Below are positions 1 to 7,370 of a stretch of DNA of 64,000 nucleotides, piece by piece (positions within the stretch are counted from its first letter, which is position 1; each line of letters opens with the position of its first letter). The stretch is from Gaiellasilicea sp963705515 (GTDB lineage: Bacteria; Actinomycetota; Thermoleophilia; Gaiellales; Gaiellaceae): the NCBI GenBank assembly GCA_963705515.1, contig CAVPJV010000008.1:1-64000 (forward strand), given 5' to 3'. The translations under genes were made by a program, and so were the position numbers. The notes beneath the pieces are model-generated. The model saw nothing but the letters and a program-made list of their open reading frames with translations, ran no database searches and had not been told where the DNA came from.

Positions 1-1191
1 ATCCGTCCTGGGGAAACACGGCGGCGCCGACGCTCACCGAGAGCATGGGCTCTTCGCCGTCGGTGACCAGGCGCTCGCGAATGCGCTGGCCCACTCGCTC
101 CGGCTTCCGCGCGCCCGCTTCCGGCAGCACCAGCACGAACTCGTCGCCGCCATAGCGCGCGGCCGTATCCATGGCCCGGCAATTCACGCGCAGCACCCGG
201 CCCAGGCGGCACAACGCGCGCGAGCCCACCAGATGTCCGTAGCGGTCGTTGACCAGCTTCAAGTGGTCCAGGTCCAGCAACAAAATGGCGAACGGCCGGC
301 CGCTCCTCTGCGAGCGCTGGATTTCCGCGTGCAACACCTGCACCAGCCAGCGGTAATTGGCCAGTCCGGTCAGCGAATCGCTCACCGCCAGGTCGGCGCC
401 TGGTCGAGGGCCAGGGCGTTGTCCGAGCAGTGCCCACCAGCGCCGATGGCGATCCCGACGGCCTCAATTCCTCCGCCAGCAGAAACGGCGCGTCGTAAAT
501 CTGCGAAGATTGGGTCATCACCACGTGGCAGGCCACGTTCACCCACATGGCCGTGCAAAATGCCCGGTCAAACGCCGACGATGCCACGCTCAGCCGCCGC
601 TCGAAGCCAATGGCCCCGGCCAGGAACAGCACCGCCGGCAGCAGCTCCCACGGCCGGGCCAGCCAGGCCGTGCTGTAGATGGCCGGCTCGATCGGCGTGC
701 CGAAATAGGTCGCGCCGGTCCAGGTAGGCCATCGCGCACACCACGCCGAACGCAATCGCCGCCTCTCCGCCCGGGTCGCGCGAGTGCGGCACGCGCCGCT
801 CCACCACCAGGGCCGCCAATATCACCAGCGCCAGCAGCGTCCTGCCCACCATCCAGAACAACGGAACGGGCGACTGCCCGTCGCCCGGGACTAGCCGGGC
901 ATAAAACTCAAAAACCGAGATGGTCGAGATCAGGCCGGCCAGGGCGAATCCAAACGCCAGCGTTAAGTTCAACCGGTCATGCGTGCCGCGGAACCGTACC
1001 GCGGCGTGCGCCGCATAAATCAGGCTGAGCAGGCTCGAGGCGATGTGCAGGTAGTAGAAGGGAACCGTGCCCATCAGAAAGTCCAGGTGCCGCAGCCAAC
1101 TCCCCAGAGCGAGCAGCCCCGCCAGCGCTGAACCTGCAAGCACTACGAAACGCCAGCGCCGAAAAACGTCGGATTTGGTTCCCCCAAACAC
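1..1191 (-). pseudogene. Membrane-anchored GGDEF diguanylate cyclase, frameshifted and cut by the window edge
   Basis: Read on the minus strand, the N-terminal half is a string of hydrophobic helices and the C-terminal half is a GGDEF domain. The latter shows DSLTGLANYR, then DLDHLKLVNDRYGHL, then the signature RYGGDEFVLVLPE, so it should make cyclic di-GMP at the membrane. The reading frame changes about three times, near 715-725, 465-480 and 393-405. Each change is repaired by a single base, and protein-like sequence continues on both sides. The 3' end lies beyond base 1. A GTG at 1191 is a possible start but is not supported by a clear ribosome site. Dense indels fit poor sequence quality or gene decay; the family call is firm, the integrity is not. 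Confidence 0.75.
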
Positions 1192-1571
1192 TCTGTGTGA
1201 TTCCCCCAAAACGAGTCTTGCGATGCCGCACTTGATACAGCACGTCCTGTACCTTCGGGCAGGGTTCTCTGGGGGCAACTGTATCTGCTGTGTTTTTAGT
1301 TACTTGTGCAACCTGTACCAAAATGGCCAAATTGTGGCTGGGCAACTGTTACCGCGACGAGGGTTCGAAACGTTACGACTTGGCTCCTCCGTTCCATAGC
1401 GGAACACGGGTGCGGGCTTGGAAACGTTCAAAAAGCAGGACGGTTCACCCGCAAACGAGAAGGCCGCCCCGAGTGAGTCGGGACGGCCTTTGATGACCCC
1501 GTGCAACTGTACCACCTGGTGAAACTCGAGACTCCTTGGAAACCGATGCGGCTCGGCGTACCACGCCCAGG
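1192..1571. other. Intergenic stretch
   Basis: No convincing gene on either strand in these 380 bases. It holds a strong hairpin near 1460-1491, listed separately, and a short inverted repeat around 1389-1403 (GTTCC/GGAAC). Composition is lower in GC than the DNA to the right of 3.0 kb. Confidence 0.5.
1460..1491 (-). terminator. Hairpin, probable terminator
   Basis: The arms AAGGCCGCCCCGA and TCGGGACGGCCTT pair over 13 positions with one G-T wobble around a 5-base loop. It lies about 80 bases beyond the stop of the minus-strand gene at 1572-2205, so it probably ends that transcript. The following T-run is poor on the minus strand and only three T's long on the plus strand. Confidence 0.5.
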
Positions 1572-2205
1572 TTATGCGCCCCGCTGGGCCACCGATGCGG
1601 CCGTACCCAGCACTTGTGGCAGCCACCAGGTACGTCGTAGGAAGGAGTGCCGGCTGTGCATCATTTTCCGGCCCAGCAAATCGAGCAGCGCCGGTCCTAC
1701 TTGTACCGCTGCGTAGAGAGAACGGTTGCCCGCAAAGGGCTTGAGCAAGGGGTTCAGTTCCTGAGCCCCGCCCCGCGTAATCGCCCGCCGCGTGGACCAG
1801 GCATCGAATGTCGCCGCGCTGTGCTGTGCAATCGCCAACCCCAGCCACACCTTCTGCGGGCCCCGGTAATCCGTCCGCGGCTGCCGCGGGGTTCCGCGGA
1901 ACAGCGATCACCGGCGCGATAGGAGCGGGCGAAGCGGCAGGAGCCGCCGCGGTGGCCACCGGCGTCGGCACCAGCCGGCCCGGCTCCAGAGCAACGACTT
2001 CATCCGAAACTGACGCATCTGCGAGCATCAATTTCTCGGGTGCGGGCTGTACTTGCAGCCCGCTGCCAACATCGGATACCGGCGCCATCGCCGGCGCCTC
2101 GACCGCCTCCACAGTAGCCCGCCCTGAAATACTGGAAGCCGCTGGAACCACCGCCTGCGGTACCGCATGAAACTGGAAGAGAATCGCGCCCATGGCCCAA
2201 AGCAT
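1572..2205 (-). pseudogene. DUF5658-like small membrane protein, frameshifted
   Basis: The first ~115 residues, from ATG at 2205, are a hydrophobic N-terminus followed by an Ala/Pro/Val-rich low-complexity linker. A one-base shift near 1855-1865 leads into a conserved-looking C-terminus. That part contains AWSTRRAI, ELNPLLKPFAGN, SLYAAVQVGPALLDLLGR and RRTWWLPQVLGTAAS. I recognise this pattern from acidobacterial hypothetical proteins of the DUF5658 type (from memory). Function is unknown. Neither reading frame alone covers both halves, so the gene is either broken or carries a sequencing indel like its neighbour. Confidence 0.5.
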
Positions 2206-2778
2206 TTTTGTTCACCTCGCCCAAGAATTTCTCAGTGACGAGATGAGTTTGGATTTCGGGCACGGGCCGGACTATGACCTGACGGTTTGAAACTGATGGC
2301 TCGACCGTCCTGGAACTTCTTGATAGGACTATCTAAACCAAGGTACTACGCGGCATTTTCTAACTGCGGTTTGTGGGTTGTGGCTTTCAGCAGCTCCCCT
2401 GAGGCCTGCGCATCGCTCCACCCATTGACCTCCATGATAGAATAGACGTAGAGCTTCGATACTGTGCGCTTCCTGGCGCCCACCGCCGCATCGAACCCCC
2501 CCCCAATCGGCCCCCGGAACGCGGTTATCCCGCACTGTCTGCAAGTGTTCATTCCACACGACATAATCTCCTTTAGAATGAACGCTTACGCACTACCGAA
2601 AGCCCCGTTGAAAACAAGCCACTTCAACCCCCTTTGGAATGAACACTTACGCAAAATCGGCCCGCATCTCCTCCAGAATGAACACTTACAAAAAAACCGG
2701 GGGGGTGGGGGGTATGGCAGGGCTTCGCTTTTTGCTTTCCGCCTTCTGCCTACTGCCTACTCGACGTACAATGCCTTC
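2206..2778. other. Intergenic stretch with short repeats and homopolymers
   Basis: No gene I can support. A 72-codon minus-strand frame at 2346-2564 exists but has no recognisable features. The stretch holds a cluster of ~22-bp repeats (listed separately) and runs of A and G at 2690-2712. It also has a pyrimidine-rich TTCTGCCTACTGCCTACT stretch just before the GNAT gene. Homopolymers of this kind often cause indel errors. Confidence 0.5.
2541..2690. repeat. Cluster of short dispersed repeats (GAATGAACACTTAC)
   Basis: Three direct copies of a motif close to AGAATGAACACTTAC sit at ~2566-2589, 2628-2650 and 2666-2689. The first and third share a longer match of about 22 bases that includes an upstream ATCTCCT. 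A fourth copy is inverted at 2541-2555 (GCAAGTGTTCATTCC). Spacing is irregular (about 60 and 40 bases), so this is not a CRISPR array. Role unknown. Confidence 0.6.
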
Positions 2779-3023
2779 ATGCCCGGCGTCACCAGTGCGC
2801 TCCAAATCCGGCCGGCCACCGAAGCCGATACCCAGTTGGTCTTCGGCTTCATCCGCAAGCTGGCCGAATACGGCGACCTTTCCGACGAAGTTTCTGCCAC
2901 CGCCAAACATCCCCGCGCGGCGCTTTTCGGAAAGAAACCTGTGGCCGAAGCCATCCTGGCCTACTGGGGATCGGAACCGGCCGGTTTCGCGCTTTACTTC
3001 CTACACGTTCTCGACGTCTGCGC
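2779..3023 (+). pseudogene. GNAT N-acetyltransferase, N-terminal fragment cut at the junction
   Basis: The ATG at 2779 opens a typical GNAT N-terminus: LQIRPATEADTQLVFGFIRKL, then AEAILAYWGSEPAGFALYF. This corresponds to the first ~75 residues of small diamine/amino acid acetyltransferases of ~160 residues. After FALYF the frame departs from the family. One base out of frame it would read YTFST, the expected next element, and then similarity stops at about 3023. The acetyl-CoA-binding half is absent. Loss of the rest coincides with truncation of the opposing M23 gene, pointing to a join between unrelated DNAs. Confidence 0.65.
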
Positions 3024-3027
3024 GTCG
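3008..3027. other. Probable chimeric junction between two unrelated genomes
   Basis: GNAT similarity from the left ends and M23 peptidase similarity from the right begins within this interval, around a shared CGACGT. Base composition, codon choice and indel density change here. See the finding for the same position. Confidence 0.6.
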
Positions 3028-4150
3028 CCGGTATTGCCGACGAACCCGACCACGTCGCCGGCCTTCACCTCGTTGCCGTCCAGGGCGAGCGGAGAGAACG
3101 CCGAGAGATGGGCGTAGTAGAACTGGTTGCCCTGCCGGTCACGCAGCCAGAGCCGGTAGCCGCCGAGGTCGTTCCAGCCGACCGAGAAGACCGTCCCGTC
3201 GGCGACGGCGAGGAGTGGGGTCCCGAGCGGCGCGAAGATGTCCTGGCCGTGATGCCAGACGACGCCCGCCCGGGCTGCTCCGAAGGTGTCGCGAACGACG
3301 ACCCCCCGTAGACGGGGAAGACGTAGCCCTTCGGCGAGAGCGGCGCCGAGACGTCGGTCGGCGGGATCCGGAAGACGGAGCCGGGCTTGTTCGGGTGCAC
3401 ACCGGCCTCCGGCGGCTTCGGCAGCGGCTTCTTCGCAGGCGCGCCGGGCGCCCGGCTGGGCTTCGCCGTGGTCGTCGTGGCGGGCTGCGTGGCGGTGGTC
3501 GCGTCCACCGGAGTCGAGACGGCCGCCTCGGCGTGGGCGACGAGGATCTCGGTCCCCGCGGGCAGGCCGGCGTGATCAGCGGTGAGGACGACATGGAGCG
3601 CGTTGACTGCTCCGCGCGCGTTGCGAGTGCCGTCGGCGACGGGCGCGTCGGCGACCTGCTCCAACGCCACGAGATAACCCCAGTCCCCGAGCGCCACGCG
3701 CAGGTTCGGCGTGGCGGCCACGGGCGTCCCGAAGACGACGAGGTTGACCAACCTGGAGCCGACGGCGTCTGCTCCCGTCGCGGTCGCCTTGGCGCGGGCC
3801 GCCGCGCTCTCGGCGGTCACCTCGCCGTTGAAGAGGGTGACGCCGAGAACGTCGCTGACGCCCTGGGCGCCGACCGTGCCGGTGGCGCGCGAGGAGACGC
3901 TCGACGAGAGCGCGCCCGTCCGGACGAGCGAGCCGTCGGCGGGGAAGACGAAGCCGTCGGCGACGCCGGTCGCGCCCGGCCCGGGCGCCTTCGCCTCGGC
4001 GGCGACCGAGGCGGGCTGGCCGGGAACGAGAATCGAGAGACCGTTCGCGCCGGCGGAGACGATCGCAGGCTCCGAGGGCGCGCTGGCGCCGGTCGCCGCA
4101 GCAGCGAGCGACCCGGCGATCAGGAGCAGTGCGATCAACCGCGGGTACAC
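3019..4150 (-). pseudogene. Secreted M23 metallopeptidase, frameshifted and truncated at its C-terminus
   Basis: The ATG at 4150 starts a signal peptide (MYPRLIALLLIAGSLAAAATG). A ~200-residue Ala/Val/Gly-rich exported domain and a Pro/Lys/Thr linker follow. A LytM/M23 domain then starts at YVFPVYGG. Reading it needs one extra G in the run at 3302-3307, after which the frame gives VVRDTFG, VWHHGQDIFAPLGTP and FYYAHLSAF. The HxxxD zinc motif (HHGQD) is present. The second motif, HxH (normally HLHFE), would lie just beyond the junction and is missing. As it stands the product could not be an active peptidoglycan endopeptidase. The divergent neighbour is the Zur-type gene. Confidence 0.7.
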
Positions 4151-4201
4151 GCGGCTCCATTATCCGGATCTGGCGAGACGATGCGGCGTTCTGATTGAGA
4201 A

Positions 4202-4216
4202 TGAGAATCGTTTTCA
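4202..4216 (+). promoter_or_regulatory. Candidate Zur/Fur operator
   Basis: TGAGAATCGTTTTCA is a 7-1-7 imperfect inverted repeat close to the Zur/Fur box pattern (TGA-x-AAT-x-x-TTTTCA). It sits in the divergent region between the M23 gene and the Fur-family gene. It overlaps the ATG at 4201 and the TTG at 4195, which argues that translation starts downstream at GTG 4231. Confidence 0.55.
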
Positions 4217-4230
4217 GTTATTCTGGCCGC

Positions 4231-4629
4231 GTGGCAGGCGAGCTCGCACTCCCGGACGGCGTCCGCACGACAGCGCAGCGGCTGGCCGTCGTGCGCGCGG
4301 TGGCCGAGTCGCCGGGCAGCTTCACGGTCGCCGAGCTGCACGATCGCGCGCGGCGGTTCGAGCCGCGGCTCGGGCTCGCGACGACCTACCGGACGGTCGA
4401 GTTGCTCCGTGCCAGCGGCGGCGTCCACCCGCTGCTCGGCGAGGGCCGGCCGACGTACGTCCGCTGCCGGCCCGAGCACCACCACCACCTCGTCTGCACG
4501 AGCTGCGGCGGCGTCGAGGAGACCGAGTTGTGCGCCGCGCCGTCGGAGGCCGAGCTGCAGCGCCGTCACGGGTTCCGTCCCGCGGCGCACGAGCTCGACA
4601 TCTACGGCACCTGCAGGCGCTGCGCGTGA
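4231..4629 (+). CDS. Fur-family metal-responsive repressor, probably Zur
   Basis: A 132-residue protein. The N-terminal winged helix (RTTAQRLAVVRAVAE, TVAELHDRAR, ATTYRTVELL) is followed by the dimerisation domain. That domain has the HHHHLVC metal region and two Cys pairs for structural zinc (CTSC and CRRC). A Zur role is inferred from the zinc-type ZIP transporter immediately downstream and the Zur-like box upstream, suggesting autoregulation. GTG 4231 is chosen because earlier starts overlap the operator; no clear ribosome site is visible, so it may be leaderless. An inverted repeat CGTGAAC/GTTCACG overlaps the stop codon. Confidence 0.8.
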   Translation: MAGELALPDGVRTTAQRLAVVRAVAESPGSFTVAELHDRARRFEPRLGLATTYRTVELLRASGGVHPLLGEGRPTYVRCRPEHHHHLVCTSCGGVEETELCAAPSEAELQRRHGFRPAAHELDIYGTCRRCA

Positions 4630-4777
4630 ACTCGTTCACGTTCTCGGGGCGCCGCTCGCGTCGCGGAGGCCGGTGGCACAGTACGGACGTACGGGCCGCC
4701 GGCTGGAGCGGCGCGAGCGGCGTCAGCCTTTCGCGGAGCCCGGCTCCGCCGGGCGGGAGCGAAAGGCGCCCGAGGAC

Positions 4778-5497
4778 GTGAACTCGTGGATCGCGGTGCC
4801 GCTGGCGGGAGTGACCGTGCTGTCGACGCTGGCGGGAGGCATGGTCGCGCTGCGGCTCGCGCGGGAGCTGACGACCGCGATTGCGCTCACCGGCGGCATC
4901 GTCGTCGCCGTCGCGCTCTTCGACGTGCTGCCGGAGTCGATCGAGGCAGTCGGCGACCCGCACCTGGTGGGATCGCTCGTCGGCGCCGGCTTCGTCTTCT
5001 TCTTCCTCGCCGAGCGCGCGCTCGTGCTCCACCATCGCGACGACGACGCGCACATCCACGCGCACGCCACGGTCGGCGCGCTCGGCGCGGCCGGCCTCTC
5101 GGTGCACAGCTTCATCGACGGCCTCGGGATCGGGCTTGCGTTCGGGCTCTCGACCGAGACCGGGCTGCTCGTGTTCGTCGCCGTCGTCGCGCACGACTTC
5201 GCCGACGGCCTCAACACGGTGGGCTTCGTCCTGCGCCAGTCGGGAGACCGCGCCCGTGCGATTCGCTGGCTCGCGATCGATGCGACGGCGCCGCTTGTCG
5301 GCGCAATCGTCGGCACGACGCTCTCGATCTCGGAGAAGGGGCTGGGTGGGCTCCTCGCCGTCTACGCCGGCTTCTTCCTCTTCATGGGCGCCACCGACCT
5401 CCTCCCGCACGCGCACGAGCATCCGTCCGTGAAGCGCGTCGCCCTGACCCTCGCCGGCTTCGGCGCGATCTTCCTTGTCAGCCTGATCGGGCAGTAG
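4778..5497 (+). CDS. ZIP-family divalent metal transporter
   Basis: A 239-residue membrane protein with about eight hydrophobic segments. It carries a His-rich cytoplasmic loop (HHRDDDAHIHAHA) and the ZIP metal-path motifs HSFIDG in one helix and HDFADG in the next. These mark it as an importer of Zn2+ or a similar ion. It follows the Fur-family gene by ~150 bases, a gap that contains a hairpin with CCTTTCGC/GCGAAAGG arms. The start at GTG 4778 gives MNSWIAVPLAG directly before the first helix. Zinc-regulated expression by the upstream repressor is inferred from position. Confidence 0.85.
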   Translation: MNSWIAVPLAGVTVLSTLAGGMVALRLARELTTAIALTGGIVVAVALFDVLPESIEAVGDPHLVGSLVGAGFVFFFLAERALVLHHRDDDAHIHAHATVGALGAAGLSVHSFIDGLGIGLAFGLSTETGLLVFVAVVAHDFADGLNTVGFVLRQSGDRARAIRWLAIDATAPLVGAIVGTTLSISEKGLGGLLAVYAGFFLFMGATDLLPHAHEHPSVKRVALTLAGFGAIFLVSLIGQ

Positions 5498-5506
5498 CGC
5501 GCGGCG

Positions 5507-5896
5507 CTAGCTGTCGAGCTTGCGGGCGAACTCGCGGAAGCGGTCGCGCGCGGCCTGGTCCGGCCCGAGTTGCTCGTCCTCGCCGTAGCGCGGGTCGGCC
5601 GCGATCTCCTCGGCGACGGCGCGCACCTCCTGCGCGATCGCCTCGCGGTTCTCCGGCGCGCGCAGCAGGAGCTCGATCCAGTTCTCGGTGCCGTCGTAGG
5701 GCGGCACGTCGTTGTCGACCAGCAGCTCGCCGAGCTTCACGCCGACGCGGATGTACGCGAACGTCCGGAACGCGAGGATGCGGCGCGGCGAGCCGACGAG
5801 ACGCTCGATCTCGGGGTCGTCCGCCTGGATCTGCGCGACGATGCCTCCGATCGGCTCGTCGACGAGCGGCAGCCAGATCTCGTCGTGCTCGCTCAT
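5507..5896 (-). CDS. Conserved hypothetical protein, acidic, cytoplasmic
   Basis: 129 residues from ATG 5896 (MSEHDEIWLPLVDEPIGG). Charged, helical and soluble, rich in Glu/Asp/Arg, with no signal peptide, membrane segment or cysteine pair. The central part (RRILAFRTFAYIRVGVKLGELLVDND) is the most hydrophobic. It is the last gene of a three-gene operon: its start overlaps the stop of the TSUP gene before it by four bases (ATGA). I do not recognise the family. A role linked to the two TSUP permeases is only inferred from the overlap. Confidence 0.7.
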   Translation of the reverse strand: MSEHDEIWLPLVDEPIGGIVAQIQADDPEIERLVGSPRRILAFRTFAYIRVGVKLGELLVDNDVPPYDGTENWIELLLRAPENREAIAQEVRAVAEEIAADPRYGEDEQLGPDQAARDRFREFARKLDS

Positions 5897-6285
5897 CGCT
5901 CGGAAGGATACGGGGCGGTACGACGCGACCGCCAAGCGAGTTGCGCGGCGACGCAGAAGAGGAGCAGGGCGAAGAGGCGCCTGAGCACGTCCTCCGGCAG
6001 CGCGGTCGCGATCTGGACGCCGACGACGGCGCCGGCGATCGACGTGACGCCCAGCACGAGAGCCGTCCGCCAGCGGACGTTGCCGTAGTGCCGTTGCCGC
6101 CAGGTGCCCGCCGCGACGGTCGGCAGGATCGCCAGGAGCGACGTCGCCTCGGCCTCGATCTGCGACAGCCCGAGCGCGACGAGCGTGGGCACGAAGAGGA
6201 TCCCGCCGCCGACGCCGAAGAAGCCCGCGAGCAGCCCCGCCGCGAAGCCGAGGCCGATCGCAAAGACGATCGTGGTCGCGCTCAC
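5893..6285 (-). CDS. Half-size TSUP (TauE/SafE) permease, second subunit
   Basis: 130 residues with about four transmembrane helices. The repeat motif GFFGVGGGILFVPTLVALGLS is typical of one half of a TauE/SafE permease. Usual family members are ~250-270 residues with two such halves in one chain. Start ATG 6285 overlaps the stop of the upstream half (6282) by four bases, so the two are made together. A heterodimer that completes one transporter is inferred. The family moves sulfite, sulfoacetate or other organic anions; the substrate here cannot be told. Confidence 0.75.
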   Translation of the reverse strand: MSATTIVFAIGLGFAAGLLAGFFGVGGGILFVPTLVALGLSQIEAEATSLLAILPTVAAGTWRQRHYGNVRWRTALVLGVTSIAGAVVGVQIATALPEDVLRRLFALLLFCVAAQLAWRSRRTAPYPSER

Positions 6286-6632
6286 GAGACGAGTAACCAG
6301 ACCGCGAGCGCCGCGAGCAGCCCGGCGAACGCCAGCGTCAGCGAGCGTCCGGACACGCGCTGCTGGACTCCCGTCCCGACCACGGCTCCGGCGGCCGCCG
6401 GCAGGCCGACAAGGGCGGCGTGGGCGACGTCGACGTGTCCCTCGAACGCGTAGAGGATCGTGCCCGCGAGCGCCGTGATCCCGATCCCCGCCAGCGACGT
6501 CCCCGTCGCGGCCCGGCTCTCGAAGCCGGCCAGGAGGATCAGCAGGGGAACGATCACGATGCCGCCGCCGACGCCGAAGAGGGCGCTGAACAGGCCCGCG
6601 ACGAGGCCGATGAGGACGAGCTTCAGCGCCAC
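6282..6632 (-). CDS. Half-size TSUP (TauE/SafE) permease, first subunit
   Basis: 116 residues, four predicted helices. The motif GLFSALFGVGGGIVIVPLLILL corresponds to the first half of a TauE/SafE protein, and a second conserved patch is ATGTSLAGIGITALAGT. It is the first gene of an operon with the other half and a small hypothetical protein. A stop codon separates the halves, and the second starts inside the first gene's end, so this is a true split rather than a frameshift. Start ATG 6632 lies 18 bases from the divergent otsB start. Confidence 0.75.
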   Translation of the reverse strand: MALKLVLIGLVAGLFSALFGVGGGIVIVPLLILLAGFESRAATGTSLAGIGITALAGTILYAFEGHVDVAHAALVGLPAAAGAVVGTGVQQRVSGRSLTLAFAGLLAALAVWLLVS

Positions 6633-6650
6633 CGCTCGTATCCTAGGCCC

Positions 6651-7370
6651 GTGGACGGCGACGCCTCACTGCTCGCGCGGCTCGCCGAGCAGCCCGAACG
6701 GGCGGCAGTCCTGCTCGACGTCGACGGGGTCCTCGCGCCGATCGTGGACGTGCCGCACGACGCCGCCGTGCCCGAACCGACCCGGGAGGAGCTGCGCCGG
6801 CTGCACCGGCGCTACGCGCTCGTCGCCTGTATCAGCGGCCGCTCCGGAGCCGATGCGCGCAGAATCGTCGGGCTCGACGAGCTCGTCTACGTGGGCGAGC
6901 ACGGCCTGGAGCTGGAGCCGGAAGCGCTGGCGTGGAGCGAGCGGCTCCAGGCCTTCGCCTCCAGCGTCGACTGGGACGACATCGAACGGAAGCCGCTGTC
7001 GGTGACCCTCCACTACCGCCGCGCCGACGACGAGGAGGAGGCGCTGGCGATGCTCGAAGCCGTCGCCACCCGCGCCCGGCACGAAGGGTTCGTCGCACGG
7101 TTCGGCCGCAAGGTGCTGGAGCTGCGGCCGCCGGTCGCTGCACACAAGGGCACCGCGGTCACGCACCTGCTCGGCGAGCGCGGGCTCGAGCGCGCGCTCT
7201 ACGCGGGCGACGACACCACCGACCTGGATGCATTCGCCGCCCTCGCGGCGCTCGAGCTCGGCGTCAGGGTCGCGGTCGCCTCGGCGGAGGGCCCGCCGGA
7301 GCTGCGCGAGGCCGCCGACATCATCGTCGGCGGCCCCGCAGAGCTGCTGCAGCTGCTGGCTCGGCTCTAG
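6651..7370 (+). CDS. otsB: Trehalose-6-phosphate phosphatase
   Basis: A 239-residue HAD-superfamily protein that removes phosphate from trehalose 6-phosphate, the last step of OtsAB trehalose synthesis. Motif I is LLDVDGVLAPI, motif II CISGRSG, and motif IV AGDDTTDLDAF. VGEHGLELE and HKGTAV are typical OtsB segments. Motif I has Val where the family has Thr in DxDGT; both nucleophile-region aspartates are kept. GTG 6651 is chosen because it begins just before the core domain. No otsA is visible. The 3' end overlaps the convergent MFS gene by four bases. Confidence 0.85.
   Translation: MDGDASLLARLAEQPERAAVLLDVDGVLAPIVDVPHDAAVPEPTREELRRLHRRYALVACISGRSGADARRIVGLDELVYVGEHGLELEPEALAWSERLQAFASSVDWDDIERKPLSVTLHYRRADDEEEALAMLEAVATRARHEGFVARFGRKVLELRPPVAAHKGTAVTHLLGERGLERALYAGDDTTDLDAFAALAALELGVRVAVASAEGPPELREAADIIVGGPAELLQLLARL

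Noticed and set aside
2346..2564. 72-codon minus-strand frame as a zinc-finger-like gene
   Set aside because: Only one CxxC pair, no family resemblance, and its start overlaps the repeat cluster; not enough to call a gene.
2541..2690. CRISPR array
   Set aside because: Repeats are short, one is inverted, spacers differ in length, and no cas genes are nearby.
4739..4778. Intrinsic terminator between the Fur-family gene and the ZIP gene
   Set aside because: A GC-rich hairpin exists but has no T-run and lies between genes that are likely co-expressed.
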